Shown here in pieces: positions 34,229 through 45,298 of a stretch of DNA of 64,000 nt. The translations under genes were made by a program, and so were the position numbers. The stretch's first letter is position 1. Every line of letters starts with the position of its first letter. A model generated the notes under the pieces. The model was given only the letters and a program-made list of their open reading frames with translations. It ran no database searches and was not told the origin of the DNA. The stretch is from Alternaria dauci. Taxonomy: Eukaryota; Ascomycota; Dothideomycetes; Pleosporales; Pleosporaceae. The DNA lies in assembly GCF_042100115.1 (NCBI RefSeq), contig NC_091273.1:4712001-4776000 (forward strand), read 5' to 3'.

Positions 34229-35428
34229 ATGCAATCGCAAGGAACGCCCTTACGTGTTCTGACCCGTATCAAGGTTGAAGATGGCGTTCCACTTGCAGCC
34301 AGTCTTGAGATACCACGACGCCAGACTTCCCATGTGGAATCTTCATTTCGAACTCCAGTCAAAGTCAAGTTCGAAGATGTCGAGGAAAATCTAGTGCCAG
34401 TAACAGCTACTCCCGAAACGCCGCGACGCTTCCCTTCCTTCTCCGCATTCCAAAATGAGTGGTCCCAATCGCCACTCCGTGTGCCAACTCCGCTTGCTGA
34501 GGAGTTTTACCGGTCTATGCTGATCAAAAGAGAGAGCGACGAGTTACTAGGAAGCGAAGATGGCATGTCGCTTCTGTACCATGATTGTGATCGATCGGCT
34601 GGCATACATATGAAGAAGCCGCCTACTGAGGCCCCTCATGATTCGCTTTCGCCTTCGCCACAGCCGGTCGTGAAGATCAAGAAGGAAGCAGAACCATTAT
34701 TTGAACACCAAATCCCCGCAGAAGCGTATAAAGCTGAAACGACATCACCATCCGCCTCCCCCAAAATCCAACACCAAATTCCCTCTGCCACAAACCAATC
34801 AAGGCTATACCACGAAGCGCGTTTCGCAGGTCGCAGCACTCCCGCATCGCCACCAACACATCGCCCAGATACCGAGTTCTCATACCTGCTACCCGTCACG
34901 CCAACACCGTTCAGCACACCAAATGCCCCCGTCAACCCCTATGATCGCCCAGCACACCTACACTGCGTCCCGGGCTCCTTACTCGAGGGATTGCAACGGC
35001 GAACAAGATGGGGTAGACGCGATATCTGGGACAAACAGGACAACAAGGAGAGACGGGTACGCCGAGCAAAGCACGAGAAACGAGACAAGCAGTGGAAAAA
35101 GACAGATCAGGATAAGCAGGCGAAGCAAAAAACGCGGATGCCGGTACGAGTACCGCAGTCGCTACCTGCGCGGCTAGCCGAGTACGTCGCTGAGGATGAG
35201 CATGAGATTTCTCGCGACGCTTTGGAAGAGGGGGCAGAACTAGAATATAGGAAGACTTGTGCTTGGTATAAAGTCCCCTTTTGCAAATGCTGTGCGTGTG
35301 TTATGGTTGTCGGAACGAAGCTTCCGTGTAGCATGTTCATGCCGTCGCTGGCTGTTGTCCCTCGTCCTTGTCGAACCACATCCATGATGCCGACGCGAAA
35401 GGGATGGGATAGGAGGAAGGACGGATAG
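34229..35428 (+). CDS. Orphan nuclear-type protein with four SUMO consensus sites
   Basis: Single open frame, 399 residues from ATG 34229. I do not recognise the family. The N-terminal 155 residues contain four matches to the sumoylation consensus (hydrophobic-Lys-x-Glu): IKVE at 14-17, VKFE at 46-49, IKRE at 99-102 and IKKE at 150-153; three are followed by further acidic residues. Ser/Thr-Pro sites are abundant (TPETPRR, SPSPQP, TPTPFSTP). A very basic segment at about 270-315 (RRTRWGRRDIWDKQDNKERR and onward) could be a nuclear localisation or nucleic-acid-binding region. The C-terminus has a CKCCACVMV cysteine cluster but then degenerates into low-quality residues, so the true end may involve an intron after about 35290. 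Confidence 0.65.
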   Translation: MQSQGTPLRVLTRIKVEDGVPLAASLEIPRRQTSHVESSFRTPVKVKFEDVEENLVPVTATPETPRRFPSFSAFQNEWSQSPLRVPTPLAEEFYRSMLIKRESDELLGSEDGMSLLYHDCDRSAGIHMKKPPTEAPHDSLSPSPQPVVKIKKEAEPLFEHQIPAEAYKAETTSPSASPKIQHQIPSATNQSRLYHEARFAGRSTPASPPTHRPDTEFSYLLPVTPTPFSTPNAPVNPYDRPAHLHCVPGSLLEGLQRRTRWGRRDIWDKQDNKERRVRRAKHEKRDKQWKKTDQDKQAKQKTRMPVRVPQSLPARLAEYVAEDEHEISRDALEEGAELEYRKTCAWYKVPFCKCCACVMVVGTKLPCSMFMPSLAVVPRPCRTTSMMPTRKGWDRRKDG

Positions 35429-35976
35429 CATCTGCAGAAATGCAGCAAAGAGTGTGACGCTGAGAGAGTGGCAGGTGATGAGTCGCATAGTGCGAGGCGA
35501 TATGAGTTTTATGCGCCGGGTGGGGTGGTAGGAGTGAATGATTGCCGTGGAGTGGGTTGAAGAAGACCTGCGGTCATCTCGGAGCAAGGTCATTATGATT
35601 TCCTCTGCATTGCCATGAATGATTGAAATGCAACGAGGGACCGTAAGCGAGAATGTAAAGTCAGGATTGGGTAGAAAGATGTACGGGTTCTTCTTATGTG
35701 AAGATGATGATTTCATTCATTGACGTCAATGTAACGTTACGTACTATGTTGTACCGTTTTGTGCCATCCATATAGCTGTGCATTGTCTACGTGAGAAAAG
35801 AAAGAAGATGAAAAAGTTGGAGCAAGAAAGAAGTGAAGACGAGAATGTTTCTTCATCGCCATGAATGCGGCATGCGTATCTAACGCTTAGCCGCTTGAAA
35901 GTATTTACAGCAACATAAACTCACTATAATCGCAACGCGAGTCTAACATTTGACCTCATTGGAACTTCAAGGGGCT
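35429..35976. other. Intergenic, convergent 3' ends
   Basis: Lies between the orphan gene and the GH16 gene, which converge. No supported gene; several short AT-rich stretches near 35790-35840. Confidence 0.5.
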
Positions 35977-37532
35977 TTAGAAGGCCAACAAGACAGCTCC
36001 TACAACGGCACCGACAAGACCGCTGGCTTTAATGTGGCTTGCGGCACCGGTGAACTCTGCTGGGGGTGCAGTGAAGGTGGCGTTGCCAGACGGCTGGGGT
36101 AGGGCACCAGTAGGGGCTGAGGGTACGACGACACCAGGCGCGGACCTAGTGTCGATCTCCAAGCCGGACTCAGTTGGGTAGGGAGGAGACGAAGGTGCTG
36201 CAGAAGTGACAATGGGTGTCTGAGCAGTGCTGGCCAATGGCGTCTCTACAACAGATGAAACGACATCAGAAGGGAGAACGGCAGAGTACTCAGTCGAGAA
36301 AGTGGCGGGTGGTGCGTCGGTGATAGCAGGAGGGGCGCCGGTGACGGTGACGGTGGCAGTACCGCACTCGCATGGCTCATCTTCGTTGTCGCTACCAGAG
36401 GGAGAATCGCCAGAGGGAGATTCAGGGCTGCCCGACTCCTGGGGTACAGCTGCACCACCAGTGGGGTAGTTGAAATCAGACTTGCCGCCAGCGCCGTCAA
36501 CTGGGACAGGGGTTGCACCTGGCTGCTTGCTCTCGGTGCAGGTAGTGGATGTGTTCGAACCATTGCCAGCCTCGCCAGTAGCAGATGGCGCATCAACACC
36601 AGACTCGAGCGGGGCGCCAGTAGCAGTAGCAGTAGCGGACGCCTCGATAGCTACAGAGTTTACAGGAGCACCCTCTGTGTCACCGGCATCGATCACCTTG
36701 ATAGACTGGAAGTCACCGGTCTTGTCTGTCCACTCGTACTCCTTTCCGGGCGAGTAGTTGATGACCTTGATCGACTTGACTGTCATGGTAAAAGGCGCAT
36801 CCTCGTAGGTGACGTTGCCACCTGCCCACTGGCGAGTGCCCTCGTCCTTGGAGTCACCACCTGGCCAGTTTCCGAGGCGTACGTTACAAGGCGTCTGCGG
36901 GTAGTTCTTGCCGCCGTTGGCATCAGCAAAGTTCAGGGTGCGCGTAGGCACGTCATCAACGATCCAGGTAAGCGATTCAGCAGTCCAGTTGAGAGCGTAC
37001 TTGTGGAATTCATTTTGGTTGTTGGGAGCATCAGCCTCGATCATACGATCATAGGTAGTAGTGTTGCCCTGGTCCATGTGTTAGTGGAAAAACGAAACCA
37101 GTTGACTTGTTTAAATACCTTTCCAAAGTAGTTCTGTTGTACGCGGCTGTCTACACCCCCAATCCATTCCCAATCGACCTCATCCAAGTTGTCAGATTGA
37201 AGAACAATGGAAGAGACGATGCCAACGCCAGGAGCTGCCTTCATGACAACCTCAACGTATCCAAAGTGAAGAAAGGCCTCGGATCCGATCGTAGGAGCAT
37301 CGCCCTTCTTAGCAACAGTGAACTCGGCGCCCTCGGGTACGTAGTTGAGGGTTCCGGCAGTCTGCTTCCAGCCCTTGATAGCGTCCTTGCCAGCAGTGAA
37401 GTCGGTCTCCCAGGTCTGAGGCATGGCAGGGTTGTTGGGGCACTTCTTTTCCATGGGGTTGCAATCGGTAAAGGTCTGAGCTGTGGCCAAAGCGGCCAGC
37501 ACGCTCGCGGTGGTGTAGGTCGAAAAATGCAT
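35977..37532 (-). CDS. crh1: GPI-anchored cell-wall transglycosidase, CRH family (GH16)
   Basis: Exons 37119-37532 and 35977-37068 (50-nt intron, phase 0) give 501 residues. A signal peptide (MHFSTYTTASVLAALATAQ) is followed by the GH16 domain with catalytic box DEVDWEWIG: nucleophile Glu118, auxiliary Asp120 and acid/base Glu122. NYFGKGNTTTYDR across the intron and WTAESLTWIVDDVPTRTL are typical of CRH1/UTR2/Crf proteins. A long Ser/Thr/Pro-rich stalk follows from about residue 280, ending in a hydrophobic GPI-attachment tail (ASGLVGAVVGAVLLAF). These enzymes link chitin to beta-glucan at the cell surface. No chitin-binding module was seen. The symbol denotes the family; which paralogue it is cannot be decided here. 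Confidence 0.93.
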
Positions 37533-38587
37533 TTTCGTGAGTCCGGGCGCGTTTGAAAAGTTTGAAAATCAAGTTGCTAAGGCGCAAAAGGGAGGTCTCT
37601 GAGCTCGAGAGAATAGTCTTCACAGAAGAGCCTGTTGCTGTGTGATGGGGGAGATTCACGCGCAAAGACACAATGTCAACAATGCGTACGGAGCGGTAGT
37701 GATGAAAGAATGTAAAGCTCTGCAAAGAGAGTGTGTGAAAAGGAATGTAATGAATGCGGTCGTCCTGGCGTCCAGACGTCTGACTGAGAGAGTGTGAGGT
37801 ATAGCAAGGTCGGATAAAGAATGCAAAGCAATACTGCGTGTCAGAGGAGCTCCGACTATTAAAAGTCGCGAGATGGTATGCGAGGGCAATCTCGGTACCC
37901 ACCAGGGTAAGCACAGCGGCCATGGGATAAGTCCATGCGGCATCAGCAGCCCTTCCATGGTGTCTCCAATTCAGGTGCTGCGCAGACCTGAGTGGTCGTG
38001 ATGGCTCTCCTGAAGCGTTTCACAAGCCGGCGGGTGGAGACTAGGGTGTATCAGAATAGTCCAGCCGCCTTGCCTGTTATGACGGCGACTCCGGCTAGGC
38101 CTATCAGAGCGTACGCGTGCCTGGCCTGTGTTTCTTCTGACAAGCCACTAATCATTTTGCTTTGGGCTGAGTCGGACGTGCTTGTTTGCTGTGGCTGTGT
38201 TGCTGCGCGTTCGAAGTGGAACAGACGGACGCTCCCCAGATTGCGATAGGCAGCGATACGCGTTTCTATGTTATCCTGTGGGCGATCGTCTGAGCATGAC
38301 ATCACTCCAGGCCGGATAGCAAAGTGCCATTCTTGGCTCGGTGTTGATGCGTAACCTCGACCCCTGGGGGGTGTGAAATGCCTTGGGACCGGTTGCAATT
38401 GTTTCGCCGCGGATGTGCGAGAATACGAACAGCGCGTCGGGGCCGGCTAGTCTTTCACTCGGCTTCACCGCCTTTGGCAAAATCGCGGGCGGCCAAATGC
38501 AGCCCCGCCATTTCTGCCATCGGAATCATTTGTGTGACGTTCCTCGACTTTTTTCTTGCCGCCGAACAACAACCCAAACAACCAACC
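37533..38587. promoter_or_regulatory. Divergent promoter region, crh1 / rio1
   Basis: About 1.05 kb between divergent start codons. No supported gene. The rio1 leader just before the ATG is rich in CAA/CCA (CAACAACCCAAACAACCAACC), typical of an efficiently translated fungal mRNA. Confidence 0.45.
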
Positions 38588-40225
38588 ATGGCCACCACCG
38601 ACGGAGGAGTAGAGCTGCCAGCCCACCAGCCCGAACAAGTAGAGCAAACCAGCCAAGTCGACCAAGTCGAAGAAGCTGCACCGGCAGAGACGACGACCCA
38701 CGATGAAGACGACGAAATTGACGACCTCTTTGACGACGACGACGACGAAATAGTCCCCGAACTGATATCGGCCGACCACCATGACTTCACCAAAGCATAC
38801 AACCGCCAGCGTAAACTCAACGATGCGAACATACCAGACGACCACAAGCCCAAGTCGAATCCACAAAAGCCGTCGGCCAACACAAACGCCTCGATCGATG
38901 ACCAAGTCGCCTCGCTCTCAAAGCACGCCGGCAAGATTCGCCTCACCGGTAACATGACGGGCGCGTCTGGCGGCAATGCGAGGAACAAGGACAAGGCAGA
39001 CCGCGCGACAACCGAACAGGTTCTGGACCGAAGGACTCAGATGATCCTGCTCCAGCTCATAAACCGCGGTGCAATCTCAGAGATTCACGGCGTCATATCC
39101 ACGGGCAAAGAAGCCAACGTCTACCATGCCATGGTAGAAGCAGACGACACCACCACCGAATCCATCCACCGCGCCGTCAAAGTATACAAAACGTCGATTC
39201 TCGTCTTCAAGGACCGCGCCAAGTACGTCGAAGGCGAATTCCGCTTCAGACAAGGGTACAACAAGAGCAACAACCGTGCCATGGTGAGGATGTGGGCGGA
39301 CAAGGAGCGCAGGAACCTGGCCAGAATACACGATGCAGGTATCCCTTCGCCGATGGCTCATGCGCTGCGGAACCACGTTCTTGTCATGGGCTTCGTGGGC
39401 GACCGCAAGGGCAAGGCAGCGCCTCGTCTAAAGGACGTGCGCTTCGAGGGTCTCACAGCAGAAGAGGAAGACGCAAAATGGACCAGTCTCTACCTCGAGA
39501 TGCTGGCCTACATGCGTATCATGTACCAGACATGTCGCCTCGTTCACGCCGACTTGAGCGAGTACAACGTCCTGTACCACGAGGGCAAGCAATGGATCAT
39601 CGATGTGTCGCAAGCCGTCGAGCACGACCATCCTCGCTCTCTCGAGTTCCTGCGTATGGATGTCAAGAACGTGTCCGACTTCTTCCGCTCACGCAATGTT
39701 GAAACGCTTAGTGAGCGCAAGGCTTATGCCTACATCACAAGTGACGCAGGAGCCAAGACTATCCAAGAACTGCCGCAGATGGAAGATAGCATCCGAAGCT
39801 TGTTGAACAAGGCACCGTTGACCGAGGAGGAAAGGAAGAAGGAAGAGGACGACGACGATGTCTTTCGCAACCAGTACATTCCACAGACGCTCGAACAAGT
39901 TTACGATATTGAGCGCGACGCCGAGCTTGTCAATGCCGGTGCTGGCTCCGACCTTCCATACCAAGCCCTCCTTGCTGACAAGGTCGTCAATCACGAATCT
40001 GAAGCTGAGGAGTCAGACGATGGTTCGGATGACGGTAGCTCGTCTGAGGTTGATCAAAGTATCTTCGACAAGGGTCCAAGTCGTGGAAAGAAGCACGTAG
40101 ATCATGACGAAAAGGTCGCGCACAAGAAGGCCGTCAAAGAAGAGAAGCGCGAGAAGAGAAAGGAGAAGATGCCGAAACACATGAAGAAGAAGTTAACTAG
40201 CCAAGGCGGCGGCCGTAAGAAGTGA
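38588..40225 (+). CDS. rio1: RIO1 atypical serine/threonine kinase
   Basis: Single exon, 545 residues from ATG 38588. An acidic N-terminal part (DEDDEIDDLFDDDDDEIVPE) precedes the RIO kinase domain. The flexible P-loop STGKEANVYHA lies near residues 170-180, the catalytic loop HADLSEYN near 320-327 and the metal-binding IDVSQAVE near 338-345, then DHPRSLEFLRMDVKNVSDFF. The C-terminus has an acidic linker and a Lys/Arg-rich tail ending GGGRKK. RIO1 acts as an ATPase/kinase in late cytoplasmic 40S ribosomal subunit maturation. Length and all motifs are as expected. The frame is open upstream to 38378 but no family similarity exists there. Confidence 0.97.
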   Translation: MATTDGGVELPAHQPEQVEQTSQVDQVEEAAPAETTTHDEDDEIDDLFDDDDDEIVPELISADHHDFTKAYNRQRKLNDANIPDDHKPKSNPQKPSANTNASIDDQVASLSKHAGKIRLTGNMTGASGGNARNKDKADRATTEQVLDRRTQMILLQLINRGAISEIHGVISTGKEANVYHAMVEADDTTTESIHRAVKVYKTSILVFKDRAKYVEGEFRFRQGYNKSNNRAMVRMWADKERRNLARIHDAGIPSPMAHALRNHVLVMGFVGDRKGKAAPRLKDVRFEGLTAEEEDAKWTSLYLEMLAYMRIMYQTCRLVHADLSEYNVLYHEGKQWIIDVSQAVEHDHPRSLEFLRMDVKNVSDFFRSRNVETLSERKAYAYITSDAGAKTIQELPQMEDSIRSLLNKAPLTEEERKKEEDDDDVFRNQYIPQTLEQVYDIERDAELVNAGAGSDLPYQALLADKVVNHESEAEESDDGSDDGSSSEVDQSIFDKGPSRGKKHVDHDEKVAHKKAVKEEKREKRKEKMPKHMKKKLTSQGGGRKK

Positions 40226-40630
40226 GCTTGGACATCAGCCGACCATTGACTCCTTTAGCGATTGCAGGGAATACCTACAGCACACAGGTATATGCGCTTA
40301 TTCGCGTGCGGTAGTGGGAGAAGCGTAAAAAGGAGAAGCCCAGCCAGACCTAGGTCGCCGCAGTATTGTGGTCTTCGTTCAGAAAGCTGATGCTTCAAGA
40401 CCTTTCTTTCCAAGTTCTATCTTGGATTGCATCGCGTCATAGAGGTACACCCTACGGTGTTTCCTATAGGCTTCTGAGCTCGACCCAGAAAGAGAGCTTC
40501 GTTGTAGCACGCCTTTGAAGAGACCATAGGTACTGAGACTTTGCTCCGGTACGGTAGATAGATGCGATTGCAGTCGTTGAAGTGGTGCAATTGAATATTG
40601 TTTCGCCATTTGACGAAGTATCGTCTAACT
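40226..40630. other. Intergenic, convergent 3' ends
   Basis: Spacer between rio1 and the Coq11-like gene, which converge. No gene or structured element recognised. Confidence 0.5.
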
Positions 40631-41718
40631 TCATAGCATGTTCTTCCTCCATGCTCTTGTGCCTAGCTTCTCAATCTCTGGTACCTCGACCGGCCCTCTA
40701 ACCTCGTCGTCTTCTAGTGCTTCCACGACCGCCTCACCCACCAAATCCGCCTTCAGAGGCTTGATGCCTCCTGCTCCCATTAGCCACGTCAGCCGTCCTC
40801 CAACTGCACTGTTTATCATGGCTGCTACGCCGCCCGCTGCCGCAATGGGGAGGGTGAATGTGCGGCTGCTATCGTACATGAATGGTGCGCGTATGAAGAT
40901 CGACCGCATAGTAGGGAAGGTGGAGGCGATGAGGGACTCGGCTTCGCGTTTCGTCGTGATGTAGCGTGCTGGGAGGATGGGTGTGCCTGCCGCAGCGGAT
41001 ATGTAGAGGAAGGTCGGAACTTTGCGTGTGGAGGCTTCTTTGGCTAGGGATACGGCTATCCGCGCAGGATTGTTAGTCGTGTACACCGACAAGGGCCTCT
41101 AAGAAAATGCGACATACCAGTGTCGCGATTCATTATCTCGTATGTAAGTTGTCCGTCACTCTCCTGCGGCTGCAACTTCTCGCCTTCCTTGCGTGTCAGC
41201 GGATTCTGAGTTCCGGCCTTGGTCTTGCTAAACGCCCGCTGAAGACCCTTGATAGGGCTCTCCCGTCCGCTGACAACGCCCTTGTAGTCTGCTTCCAGCA
41301 ATATGCCCATGCTGTGTATCACCGCATCTGCGCCTTCGAGATGTTTCGTATACGATTCGGGGTCGAGGATATCGCCTTTTTGCCATGACACCTTGTCTGA
41401 CCAGTCCGGCGGTGTTTGCGAGGAAGAAACGGAAGACCAATGTGGAGTGCCTGAACGCCTAGGATCTTGTCAACAGAGGCTCGGGATGGTTCGAGAGAGG
41501 AATGTGATGCGCGTACGAGATTGAGGTCACGCTCCAGCCTCTATGCGCGGCGGCTCTACATATCCGGCTGCCTGTGTGCCATGTTAGCTAGCTGATGTGC
41601 TCGCGTGGAGCTATTGCTCCAACCATCTGGGAGCTTTTCTAGCTTACATACCCAAGAAGCCATTGCCGCCGCATACCACGAGTTTCTTCTTCGCAGCCTG
41701 GGTTGTTGTCGAAGCCAT
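40631..41718 (-). CDS. coq11: Coq11/YLR290C-like mitochondrial SDR
   Basis: Four exons, 41652-41718, 41517-41571, 41118-41458 and 40631-41055, give 295 residues. The cofactor motif VVCGGNGFLGSRIC is completed across intron 1; later segments are WQKGDILDPESYTKHLEGADAVIHSMGIL and the substrate-domain YISAAAGTP and YITTKREAE (YxxxK-type). This fits the NDUFA9-like extended SDR group that includes yeast Coq11, which associates with the mitochondrial coenzyme Q synthome. Three introns of 54, 58 and 62 nt all have canonical ends and preserve frame. Related NDUFA9-like proteins are the alternative, but the compact length favours Coq11. Confidence 0.85.
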
Positions 41719-42139
41719 TGTTGTGCTGTGTAATGGTTGGTGGGAGAGCAATTGGAGTTGTACAATTATTTGGTAGGACAGTGATGGGAAGCTCCGAGTG
41801 CTGATGTCACTCCCGAAGTTCACTTCGCCTAAGATCGAGCAGGGATATGCGGAGGAGCTGTAGACCTCCGTCCTGCATACAGAGCCGCTCTATATTCAAA
41901 TATGTGTTGCCAATGAGATATACCTGCGCATCGGACAATATAGAGCAGTTGAAAGCATCACGGCGTTGTAATGCACGTCGCGCTCAAGACTCTGCCTATC
42001 AGAAGAAACTCAATGTCGTCATGATGCTTTATATTAGTGTCGAGTAACCGTCCTCCAGAGCCAGACGCGATCTGATATTGCGCCTGCTGCATTGTATCTT
42101 ACATCAATCCAGACAACAGCAAGCTCTGCCAATTGAACC
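41719..42139. other. Divergent promoter spacer
   Basis: Between the divergent Coq11-like gene and a small plus-strand gene. No gene recognised; the short frames here lack protein-like composition. Confidence 0.45.
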
Positions 42140-42512
42140 ATGCAGGCAATCAGGAACCTTTTCAAGAACGATCTCATTCTGGTCGGCACAAACCTCACCG
42201 TGGTAGCCGGTGTCGCGACATACCTAGGTATTGCGCCTTCTCTCCAAACACACTTCTGTCACGAAGCGCGTGATGATCTTGTTCTAACAGTTGTATCCTA
42301 TAGGCTCTCGGGTGGAGAAGAAATTGGACCATATGGAAGAGGAACAGGAGGCGCGCATGGACGAGATTGAAGGCACCCTGCGCGGTCACATTGGCTTGAT
42401 TGAAGACTCGTTGGATAGGATCGAAGGCAAGCCGAATGCTGGGAAGCAAGACAAGCTGTACAACGAGAGGACGAGAAACGCAAAGGGAAATGGTACCGGA
42501 CAGAGCAAATAA
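42140..42512 (+). CDS. Small membrane/coiled-coil protein of unknown function
   Basis: Exons 42140-42227 and 42304-42512 (76-nt intron, phase 1) give 98 residues. The N-terminus has one hydrophobic segment (LILVGTNLTVVAGVATYLG) preceded by basic residues. A charged helical stretch follows (SRVEKKLDHMEEEQEARMDE and GHIGLIEDSLDRIEG) that is likely a coiled coil, then a polar tail. The branch point and acceptor (CCTATAG) of the intron are clear and the joined frame is clean. I do not recognise it; the layout resembles small mitochondrial or ER membrane proteins. Confidence 0.65.
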
Positions 42513-42697
42513 GGTGGATCCTGGGGCTGACAAGGATTAGCTGTTAGCTTCCGTTCCTGCATACCAGCGCGAGTGGTCGTTGGACCTTTGACAAAATACA
42601 CGACACCATCGCACTTGCACAAACCACATTACAATCTCTCTTTGCAATCAAAACAAAATAGCGCCTGTTGGCAATAAATTCACCCGACTGCGCCAAG

Positions 42698-43630
42698 ATG
42701 CCTGCGCCAGCCTCCAACAAGCGCGTCAAGGCAAGTCGACCGCTTTGATATAGCTGTACGCGCATACTGATGATGGGCAGAACAAGCGCATCAGCCGGAA
42801 CCTCAGTAAGACGCAACGCTACTCATGTGCCTGAACATTCACTCATTTGCCCAGTAATCGGCTCTGAAGCCTGGCAGTTGCCCCCAGTAGGCCATCCCGA
42901 CCGACCGAAAGCGGTGCCAGACGACCATACGAAGCGCTGGACAGTATACGTGCGCGTACCCGACGGCGATCCCGACATCAGAACATGGCTCAACAAAGTT
43001 TCGTTCAAGATATTCAACACGTACGAGAACCCGCTGCGCATGGTGGAGAAGCCGCCCTTCGAGGTGACCGAGACAGGATGGGGAGGCTTCAACATCGACA
43101 TACGGCTGCACTTCCAGCCCATCTCAGGCGAGAAGGCGCAATACCGACAGCATTTTCTGCAGCTGGAGAAGTACGGCGATGAGAAGATGCAAGCAGAGCA
43201 GGAGCGGACGGGCTGTGTGCGCTCCGAGTTCCTTGAAGTCGTGCAGTTCAACGAGCCTACCGAGGCCCTCTTCGACGCCCTCACATCGGAAGACCAGTGG
43301 AACTACCTCATACCTGCCGGCAAGGGCGGCTCGAAGAAGGCATCGCTGGGCGCAAACGGAAGACTCAGGCGCGGCCTGCCCAACGGCGAGCGGAGCGCCC
43401 AGCTGCCAGAGAAGGGAGGCGATGATGTTCCCTTCAGCCAAGAGCAAGAGCAGGCACTACAAGATTTCTTCAAGCAAAAGATTGAGGATGTAGAGAAGCA
43501 GCTGGATAAGGAAGCCAAGAAGAAGGAAGAGGTAGAGGCCAAGCTCAAAGCATTACGCAGTGAGCTGGGGCACGAGGCTGCTCAGCAGGCAGCGCAGCAG
43601 GCTAGTGGAGATAGGAGCCGGCGCAGGTGA
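42698..43630 (+). CDS. yaf9: YEATS-domain protein Yaf9 (NuA4/SWR1 subunit)
   Basis: Three exons, 42698-42730, 42781-42805 and 42855-43630, give 277 residues. Intron 1 uses a GC donor (GCAAGT at 42731) with a normal AG acceptor; intron 2 is GT-AG. The joined N-terminus reads NKRISRNLIIGSEAWQLPP. The YEATS domain follows with KRWTVYVRVPDGDPDI, NPLRMVEKPPFEVTETGWG and FNIDIRLHFQP, the last two forming the acyl-lysine reader pocket region. A C-terminal coiled coil (QKIEDVEKQLDKEAKKKEE) is typical of Yaf9 and not of Taf14. The protein targets histone acetyltransferase NuA4 and the H2A.Z exchanger SWR1 to acetylated chromatin. Confidence 0.93.
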
Positions 43631-44311
43631 GAACTTGTGGCACAAGCTCACGGTGTTGAAATCTTGAGCCACGGATACCATGGATGCTACATGTAAGTTG
43701 GCATTGAAGGGCTGACGGAATGCAAGAAAGCGTATTCGATAACTGCACTCGTGCCCAACGGCATACGTCTGTGAGCTGCAGAACAAGATCATAGGTGAAG
43801 TCCTGTAGTCACCCGATTCGGGCGAAGACGCCGCGCGGCTCCGGACAAACCTCGAGTCACCGGACAATTGCCAAGGAGAATCTGGAACAGCCAATTCTTG
43901 GTCCAAGTCAGGTCATATCTCGGATATAAATGCATGGATGAAAGTCAGATTCCGAGTTTCAGGCTTTGTTTCGGCTTACCACCTGCACGGTACGTCGAAG
44001 TAGCCAAGGAGTCACGACGCTGTATAGTTTGTAGTACGATTGTAAACAAGTTTGTCGCTCCGAAGAAATGCGAATGCGAGAACAAAGTTCTAGACTTGAA
44101 CTTGTTCGAACTAAAACCCTGTGGCATGATAAACGGACGTGATGTGTCATGTCTATGAGTGTATTGGGTATCGTATCGTATTTCCGCTCGTGTCGTCCGT
44201 GATCCATCAAGTAATTTTCCGTATTCCAAAGTCGTGAACGCCCTCAAATGCCAAATATGCCTGCCATAGCCAAAACACCTTCAATGCATACACTATCCCT
44301 CCAATAGTTCC
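43631..44311. other. Intergenic, convergent 3' ends
   Basis: Between yaf9 and gpn3, which converge. A 96-codon plus-strand frame (43868-44158) has several cysteines but no recognised motif, and I do not support it as a gene. Confidence 0.45.
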
Positions 44312-45298
44312 TCACATGTCGGCTTCTACTTCCATATCTTTCGGCTCCTTGGGCTCCTGCGATTCGTGGAACTGGATGGCGTCGTCGATATAGCTCAACA
44401 CCGCACCTAGACTGTCCTCATCTTGGACATCCAGCTTGAGGAAAGAGACCATGCTAAATCCATCAATAAGCTCGGCGACAGCCTTGTTCAGCTTGTGGAA
44501 AGATGATCCGCTCATCAGACTCTCGGTCGACGCCGGATCTCTGTACTTCCTCTCTTCCTCGGGCGTTGTCTTCTTGCGCGCCGGATCGTCCTCGATCAAG
44601 TCTGCATCGACATCAATGAAGCGTTTGAGGTCGCGCTTCGCTATCTGCCCTTTTACCAGGTCCATCTTGCTCAGTATGTTGATGTGCGGCATCTCCAGCA
44701 TCATCATGGCGCTCATGGCGGAGAGTGTGCCAGAGAAGAACTTGGGTCGGTCGATGACAAACGTGGCTTCGAGGAGGTAGGCGGCGCACATGCGTATGTT
44801 GAGTGAGCCCGTCATGAGGTGCTTCACCAAGTTCGGTAGTATCGGTACATGGGTGTACAACTCGATCTGCCCTGGCATATCGAACACGATGAGGTACTCC
44901 TCGGTGACTTCCTCAAGCGGGTCCGTCAGCCAGTCGAGGTTCTCCATGAGAAACTCAAAGCAGTATATCAGGCCGCCGTTGGGCCCCAGGCTCATCTCGT
45001 CCATGACATCTTCCAGGCTGATCAGGTCCTTGATGTCTAGATCGGGCTCGAATGCGAATTCTTCGGCGGCAGGATCCAGGTTTACGTAGAAGCAGGGACG
45101 CTTGCTGTTCTGGAGGTGCTGGATGAGGGCTGTGCAGAAGGTCGACTTGCCAGCGCCTTCGAGGTACGTCAATGTATGCCTCACATACAGTTCGCATAGG
45201 GATCTTTCTCACCGGCTGGCCCCTACAATTGTTAGTCTGCGACGAAACCGTCCCAGAGGCGATTAACATACCATAACCAGGGTTCCATATTTGCTCAT
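44312..45298 (-). CDS. gpn3: GPN-loop GTPase 3
   Basis: Three exons: 45272-45298 (27 nt), 45213-45222 (10 nt) and 44312-45156, giving 293 residues. The joined start MSKYGTLVM-GPAGAGKST contains the P-loop at residues 10-18, which is split by intron 2 inside the tiny second exon. The GPN insert is SLGPNGG (Gly70-Pro71-Asn72); FDMPGQIELY is the G3 region and ILSKMDLV carries the base-recognition SKMD. Family members dimerise with GPN1 and are needed for RNA polymerase II assembly and nuclear import. Gpn3 is favoured over Gpn2 by the overall length and the VMGPAGAGKST start. Confidence 0.93.

Noticed and set aside
43868..44158. 96-codon cysteine-containing frame between yaf9 and gpn3
   Set aside because: The cysteines do not form a known finger spacing and the frame lies between two 3' ends.
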